A DNA stretch of 64,000 nucleotides, from positions 107,017,647 through 107,081,646 of the forward strand of contig NC_133174.1 in assembly GCF_040802235.1 (NCBI RefSeq). The letters are read 5' to 3'. Source of the stretch: Manis javanica (taxonomy: Eukaryota > Chordata > Mammalia > Pholidota > Manidae). Positions within the stretch are counted from its first letter, which is position 1. Every line of letters begins with the position of its first letter. Made by a program: the position numbers and the translations under genes. Positions 58,901 to 64,000 of the stretch are shown piece after piece. The notes beneath the pieces are model-generated. The model searched no databases. It had not been told where the DNA came from and worked only from the letters and a program-made list of their open reading frames with translations.

Positions 58901-61677
58901 TATTTCCCCGTGGTCATTTGAAATATCTTCCCTTGGCTCAGTCAGTGAGGACTCATCTGTGGGCCAACGGGTCAAGAGGTGAGTTTTAAAAACCTCTTAA
59001 AAAAGGAAAAGGAAAAGGAAAGGAAAGGAGAGGCAGAGGAAAGGGCAAATGAGGATGGCTCGTTAGCCTCGCCGCAGAGAGTGTGTGCCGTGAGTGCAGT
59101 GAAGGAAGCAGGCAGCAGATCTGGCGGCAGGGGGCCAGGAAAGCAGCCCAACAAAGCAGGCTGCTGGGTGCTGGCAGCCTAAGGCCGGGGGCTGGGCTCC
59201 CAGGCGGGTCAGGCCAGGACTAGGGAGGCCCAGGTCTCTGCTTCCTCAAGCAGGCGAAGCAAGCTCAGAGGAAGAGCAATCCTGACGTCCTGGCGAGTCG
59301 GTTCCCCTCCCTGGAGGCAAAGCGCTCTGTCAGTGGGGGTCTGGAAGAAAGAGGACACGGCAGAAACAAATAAGGAGAGCGACCTGAGGTTTCCATCCAT
59401 TTCCAAACTCTACTGGCCGAACTTCCCTAGGACGTGGTCCCTAGTTTTATTGAAATATAATTGACATGCAGCACTGTATAAGGTTAAGGTGCACAGCAGT
59501 AGGACTTGACTTATACCTGCTGTGAAATGATTACCACCGTAAGTGTAGTTAACATCTACCATAAGGCTACAAAGAAAGAAAGAAAAATTGTGTTTAAAGG
59601 CTACGGAGAAAGAAAGAAAAAGTGTGTTTTTCATGTGATGAGATCTCTTAGGATTTCTTCTCTTAGCTTCCCTGTGTGCCATCCAGCAGTGTGAACTACA
59701 GGCATCATGTTGTACATTACCTTCTCCAGGACTCACTTAACACTGTAAAGGGTAGCTTGTGTCTTTTGGAAGAGGACCACCCTACTCCAAATGCCCCCTC
59801 CCGCAGCCCTGCCTCTGGTAACTGCAAATCTCATCTCCTGTTCTAGGATTTTGTTTTTCCTTTCCTCTGTTTGTAAGGTCCCACGTATGAGTGAGCTCAG
59901 ACAGTATTTGCCCCGACAGTATTTTAATGGCGGCTGCCCCACACTCTATTTTGCACATACAGCAGGAGCTGTTTGAATAAGAAACCAGGATTAGTAATAT
60001 GGAACCAGTAGCGGCCTGTACCTCAGTCGCCTGCTCTGCGTTTTGGTTATGTTTATGCAGATTTGACCACTAGTACACCTAGGCTCCCCCAGACGAGCTC
60101 CTTGGCCCTGGCTGTTGCAGACTGCCTGTTCATGCAGCAGAAGGACCCACATGCTGAGATGGCAGAGCGAATCTGAGGGCACAGATGGGGGAGGGGAGGC
60201 CCTCTGTCTCCTGACAATGGCGCAGACCAGGAACTCCCAGAAATGTGAGATCCAACATAGTTCCCTAACTCAGATGCTGAGGGGACAGTGGAGTGCGAAG
60301 GGCAGGCTTTATTTGTGGCTGTTAATTGTTGGCAGATATTGGGGAGGAGCCCTTCTGTGACCCACACAGTTGCTGGCTACCTGCCTGAAAGGTCAGCGCC
60401 ACGTCCTTGACCTCAGAATGAGGGAGGGCATGGGGATCTCCTGGGGGAGGAGCAGGGCCTGGGGACCCCACCGTGCTGGGCAACAGAGGCTATGGCCCTG
60501 CGCCCTGGACCTGCAGCCAGAGCAGAGGGAGCCGACCCAGGCCTGGGCCCAGGAAGGTCTGGAGGGTGGAACAGGGTGGAGCGTTGCAGAACTGACGGCC
60601 CTGACCGCGGTGTGCCTCCTGCCCCCCAGACGCTGGACTGGGCAAGGGATTAAGAGGTTTGCTGAGGTTGGTCGCACTTAGCGTAAGCACCCGTTACCCT
60701 GACATTCTGCAAGGCGAAGGCAGTGTCCAGGCTTCAGGTGGACACAGTGTCCCAGCAAGACAAGCCACAAACTCCCTGGGCCCCCATGACCCAGCCTCCC
60801 TGTGGTACCATCGTTTTCACTCTGGAGAGGTTTCAGAGGGTGGATGGGCCTTCCTTCATCCTTGGCAGAAAGCTTCTGTTGAAAGATCCGACCGGCTCCT
60901 CCTCTTGGCTCTTTAGTGGACCCTGAACACAGGCTTCTCCAAATGGGTGCTGTTCCCCTCAGTATGACTTGAAAGGCACCCACTTGTTCCTATGCTCAGC
61001 TTCCCCCACAAGCAGGGTGCCACTGGTCTAGTGAGTACGGGTCAGTGGCAGCTGGACAGCTGAGGGCAGTTGTCAGGGCACAGCCATCCCAGGGGTAGTT
61101 GCAGTCCCGGCAGGGACAGAGTGCAGTTCCTCAGCTTCTAAGCGTGGGGAAGTGACATGGCAGTCGGGAGGAGAGGGTCGAAGCAGAAAGCCAAGCCACA
61201 GCCTGGCACACAGTGGGCGGTCACTGGGGTGCGCTGAAGGGAGGCCACAGTGGCCACTTTCCTGCACTCTTAGCAGGAAGGGAAAAGCTTGTCCGGATGC
61301 GGTTTAAATGTCACGGGCCTGGAGCACTGCCTGCTGTGTGTTTTCGTGGAGCACATTAAATGCTCAGTGTACTCAACCAATTCCTTTCTTCTCTGCGATT
61401 GAAGGTTTGGTTCAGGAGGAGGAGGGCCATTTGGAGAAGACAGCAGAGGCCATTAAGGTTTAGATTGCCGCATCCCGTGCTGCTCGGCCGCACCACAGTC
61501 CTAACCTTGTTCGGACTGTGCGATGCCTCCGTTCTTCAAGAGCTGGATGTCATATGGGTTCTTCCGGAGCCAGGACCACTGAGGCAGCCTCTGCTGAACC
61601 TGCGGGACTTTCCTCCTCTTGTCTTGCCTGTTCTGCCCTGGATACTCCCGCGTAGGCTTCCCCGTGCCTGGCCTTAG
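55905..61677 (+). CDS. RHOXF2: RHOXF2-like homeobox gene (four coding exons), Asn51 replaced
   Basis: Predicted RHOX homeodomain protein. Exons 55905-55986, 56149-56437, 57457-57502 and 61405-61677 join to 690 bases, 229 residues plus stop, open throughout; human RHOXF2 is longer, about 288 as I remember. The start (GACATGG, G at -3 and +4) encodes MEPLPPCRREF, like the family start MEPP. Exon 2 gives an acidic Gly/Glu-rich region, then the homeodomain (HLSTYSQLLLMEYVFQHTGY). Exon 3 is the standard 46-base unit and exon 4 starts VWFRRRRAIWRRQQR, followed by a Leu/Pro-rich tail. Oddities: position 51 is Arg instead of the near-invariant Asn, position 55 Ile instead of Lys, position 8 Ser instead of Phe. 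The first donor (GTG|GTCGGT) is weak. DNA binding may be altered or lost. Confidence 0.75.
56149..56437 (+). CDS. RHOXF2: RHOXF2-like exon 2 (acidic region and homeodomain residues 1-31)
   Basis: Strong acceptor (GGCTTTCTTCCTTTGCAG) and donor CTGCG|GTAAGC. 289 bases, entering in phase 1 and leaving in phase 2. Text EARPAEGGEQEGDGG, then the homeodomain start. The pseudogene exon 2 at 52782 enters in the same phase. Confidence 0.78.
57011..57252 (+). repeat. Direct repeat in RHOXF2-like intron 2 (copy 1)
   Basis: Matches 57783-58010 at an offset of 772 bases: TGTACTTCAGCCTC, GGCCCTGATAGATACA, GGCTCTAATTTAATCCATAG, and TGTGGTCTTGGA-type landmarks. Confidence 0.85.
57457..57502 (+). CDS. RHOXF2: RHOXF2-like exon 3 (homeodomain residues 31-46)
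   Basis: 46 bases with acceptor TTTGTCCCCTCAG and donor CAG|GTGAGT. It completes Arg31 and encodes QELAGIVDVPEATVQ. Flanked by two copies of a 240-base direct repeat, listed separately. Confidence 0.85.
57783..58010 (+). repeat. Direct repeat in RHOXF2-like intron 3 (copy 2)
   Basis: Second copy of 57011-57252, so the exon at 57457 is bracketed by the pair. Followed at once by a (CA)n/(TA)n tract (58008-58180). Confidence 0.85.
58011..59439. other. RHOXF2-like intron 3, first part
   Basis: Microsatellite at 58008-58180, a GGAAA purine run near 59000-59030, no further exon recognised. Confidence 0.5.
59440..59940 (-). mobile_element. Old L1 3' UTR fragment in intron 3
   Basis: TTTTATTGAAATATAATTGACATGCA and AAATGATTACCACCGTAAG are the 3' UTR of old L1MA/MB-type elements, antisense. 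Interrupted by a duplicated GAAAGAAAGAAAAA segment near 59570-59625. Confidence 0.75.
60420..60830. repeat. Ancient intron segment shared with RHOXF1-like intron 2
   Basis: Related in inverted orientation to about 40740-41030. Landmarks: GCCAGAGCAGAG, GCCCAGGAAGGT, GGCAGTGTCCA and GACAAGCCACA. Its distance to the last exon is about 800 bases in both genes. Confidence 0.7.
61405..61677 (+). CDS. RHOXF2: RHOXF2-like exon 4 (altered recognition helix and tail)
   Basis: Acceptor TTTCTTCTCTGCGATTGAAG. Encodes VWFRRRRAIWRR, then a 78-residue tail rich in Leu and Pro (LRDFPPLVLPVLPW), comparable in composition to the proline/leucine tail of human RHOXF2. The stop is TAG at 61675-61677. Confidence 0.75.
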   Translation, partial: VWFRRRRAIWRRQQRPLRFRLPHPVLLGRTTVLTLFGLCDASVLQELDVIWVLPEPGPLRQPLLNLRDFPPLVLPVLPWILPRRLPRAWP

Positions 61678-61878
61678 GGGGCAAGGCCTGGTGCCTTACC
61701 ATCTGTGTTCCTTTTGAAGTCCCCATTTTCTAAGGAACGGTCTGTGTGGCACTACGTGCTTTTGAGCCACATTCACACTCATATCTCACCATCAAGCATC
61801 ATTCCCCAAATGACCGCTGAAGTTTCAGGCAGCCCAAAGTTCTTGCCCCTCTGTTTTAGGGCATGTTTTTGTATTTTC

Positions 61879-61884
61879 AATAAA
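61879..61884 (+). terminator. Poly(A) signal AATAAA of the RHOXF2-like gene
   Basis: AATAAA 202 bases after the stop codon, followed by a GT/T-rich segment (GTTTTCTGTGTCC) about 20 bases later, as expected for a cleavage site. Confidence 0.75.
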
Positions 61885-61889
61885 GTTGT

Positions 61890-63400
61890 GAATTCTGTTT
61901 TCTGTGTCCTGTTCAGTTAATAAATCTGAGGAAATGCCTCCTTTCCTGTAGTCAGATTCCCGACTCACCCTCAGGAGGCCGTGTACATCTCAGAAATTTC
62001 CCAACGGATCCACCTCCTTCCCCAACATCCATGTGCCCCCACCCTGCGCCACTGGGCCCACAGAGATGTGCGAGATGGCATGGCATGAGTCATCTGAGCC
62101 TCAGTTTCCTGGACACATATAAGGGAACCATCACTATTACTAGTGGTGTTTGCTAAAATAAAAACCATCTGCCCAGAATTCTTATGGCATCAGAATGAAG
62201 TCTGGAAAGACATTTCATTAACTTGAATTTACACACATAAGGGGTGATTTACATCGCTGCGATTTGTGTGAAGAGGTTTCACTTGTTTGTCTTTTACAAA
62301 AAAAAAGTTTGTCATGAAAATACTCAAATACACTAAACAATGGCCAGAGAACTCTAACAGACCCCATCAAAACCATCATCGAGCTTCATCGTTCACCGGG
62401 ATTTGACCAAACTTGCTTCATCCACCTTCTTTCCTCCCTCCCATACTTCCTTCTTTCCTGCATTCCTCCTCTCTTCCTCACTCCACCTCCTCTTCTTGCT
62501 GTGATAAGTGAAACTCCAGACATATGGGTCCTTTCATCTCTACATCTTTATCTGTGTGCACTTTTGAAAAAACAGAGACCTTTGCCTGCATAACCAGTGC
62601 TGTCCGGGCACTTGAATGGGAACAATGAGCCCTTGGTAATATCATCACCTAGTCCCCCAGATGTAGATTTCCGTGACTGCCTCAAACATGACTTTTTCCA
62701 CTTGGGGTTTTTAGAACTTAAGCTTTGTTGTGTCCACACTGATAAGTAAGAGGAAAGCTCATGGAGGCATTTGCATGGCTAATGCTAGATTGGAAAGGGG
62801 GAAGGAAATTAAAGACAACCCCTGGATAGCTATTACTGGTGCTGCATGTATGTGGCCATAAAAGTGATTCTGTCTTTTTTTCCCTGCCCTTATCCCTCCC
62901 TTAACATTATCCATGAAATACTATAGATCTTTTTAAAGTTTGTGTTTGAAAGTATCATGTGTTACTTGTTTTTCTCAGCATGTAAAAAAATTTGACTCTT
63001 GATTTGGCCATGAAACAAAGGTCTTTTGATCATCCTTAAATGATCTCAAGATCATCCCTAAATTTGCCATTTTAATTTCCCTCATAGTCTTGTCAGGCAC
63101 TATAGTATTTTATGGCATTTTAGTCAATAAAAAGTTTTTGAACTTTAGTACTAATCATTTCTAGCAGTTCTTGTCTTTTACTATGTTGAAAACCAAAAGG
63201 TTTTGTGAAAGAAAAATTCAAATAAAAATTTCCATTTGTGCTTCCAGTAACCTACTGTTGTTATAAGTAAGTGGCTCTGAACACCTTTCCACTACTTTCC
63301 TCAGTTACTTGCTCACCTGTTAATTTGGTAGCTGGATATACACATGTTCCAAAAGCCATAATGTATGCCTTAAATTCACTTCATAGTAGTTTACTCTTCA
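61890..63400. other. Downstream flank, no gene recognised
   Basis: AT-rich, with short frames only. No repeat family that I would name. Confidence 0.45.
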
Positions 63401-63960
63401 GCCCATGTGTCACAGAAATTGACATTGCTGACCAAGAAAAGAGGCAGAGTTGAAATAAAACAAAAGTATTTATTTGGGGTCTTAGAACTGCCATTTGGGA
63501 AGCACAGATTCAGCCAGCAACCCAAATTGTATACCACACCACACCCTGGTTACAAAAGTCAAAGGTTTTTAAAGACAAAAGAGAATTCTTGAATATGTTG
63601 TTTACAAAGAATTTTGACTGGTTGGTGGCAGAAATCTCATCTTAACTCACTGTATTTAGTTGCCAAGCAAAGTTTCCTACTTGTGGGTAAAATTGCAGTA
63701 TTTCCAGAATCTCTCACCTGGTTTTAGTGCATCTCCGTATCAACAGGTGTTTCTAAGGGGTGGAGAGAAGTACATCATCTTCACATCAGGGGGTAATTAC
63801 CTGGGCGAGGTAGGGCTTATCTGGACCTGGGAGGTTGCGGGGAGGGGGAAATATTTGCTTGCTTCTACCACACCAGGAGAGAGAGATGCTGGGTGGCTGT
63901 TTGTAAGCAATAAATGGGTTTTCAACTTTGTTTCTCCTTTGACTTGATTTCGGTTTCAGC
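63400..63960 (+). repeat. LTR-like element
   Basis: The right part (63683-63895) matches the segment upstream of the RHOXF2-like gene. AATAAA at about 63909 is followed by GGGTTTTCAACTTTGTTTCTCC, the kind of R/U5 arrangement seen in mammalian ERV LTRs. Left boundary is uncertain. Confidence 0.6.
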
Positions 63961-64000
63961 TAGGTATTTTGCCCCAGGATTTCCCGTCCCCGGATTTACA

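Noticed and set aside
1-64000. CRISPR arrays, bacterial operons, tRNA or rRNA genes
   Set aside because: No regularly spaced repeats, no operon structure, no cloverleaf or rRNA text seen; the sequence is mammalian.

Overview
This window is nuclear DNA from a placental mammal. It is AT-rich, intron-bearing and dominated by L1, LTR/ERV, MIR, L2 and simple repeats. I saw no young lineage-specific SINE (no Alu or tRNA-SINE family), so I do not name a species. The genes are reproductive homeobox (RHOX/PEPP) genes, a family that is X-linked in placental mammals, so the window is probably X-chromosomal.

Layout. 1-4594: antisense class I endogenous retrovirus (pol and gag remnants, His-type primer-binding site, 5' LTR). 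4595-6529: purine microsatellite and an inverted pair of LTR-like repeats. 6530-7876: a copied piece of the RHOXF1 locus with a homeobox exon fragment, in circularly permuted order. 7877-14120: antisense L1s, one inside or joined to another. 14121-36640: gene desert with MIR, L2, old L1 pieces, a dispersed LTR family (16.6, 17.3, 30.7, 31.8-32.6 and 34.7 kb), a MER5-like element and microsatellites. 36650-38930: a second antisense ERV, gammaretrovirus-like. 40023-48206 (minus): a RHOXF1-like gene in three coding exons, with three L1 pieces in intron 1. 52559-53775 (plus): a broken RHOXF2-like pseudogene. 55019-61884 (plus): a RHOXF2-like gene in four coding exons, with LTR-derived DNA and a CpG island upstream and a poly(A) signal downstream. 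63400-63960: an LTR related to the sequence upstream of that gene.

The two genes are divergent (head to head). The RHOX identity rests on three things: homeodomain residues, the two homeobox introns after residues 31 and 46 (each giving a 46-base middle exon), and matching intron sequence in the two genes and the pseudogene. The RHOXF1-like gene assembles to an open frame of 184 residues with a normal recognition helix. The RHOXF2-like gene assembles to 229 residues, but Arg replaces the near-invariant Asn51 of the homeodomain. RHOX proteins are germline and placental transcription factors in the mammals where they have been studied; any function here is inferred from homology.
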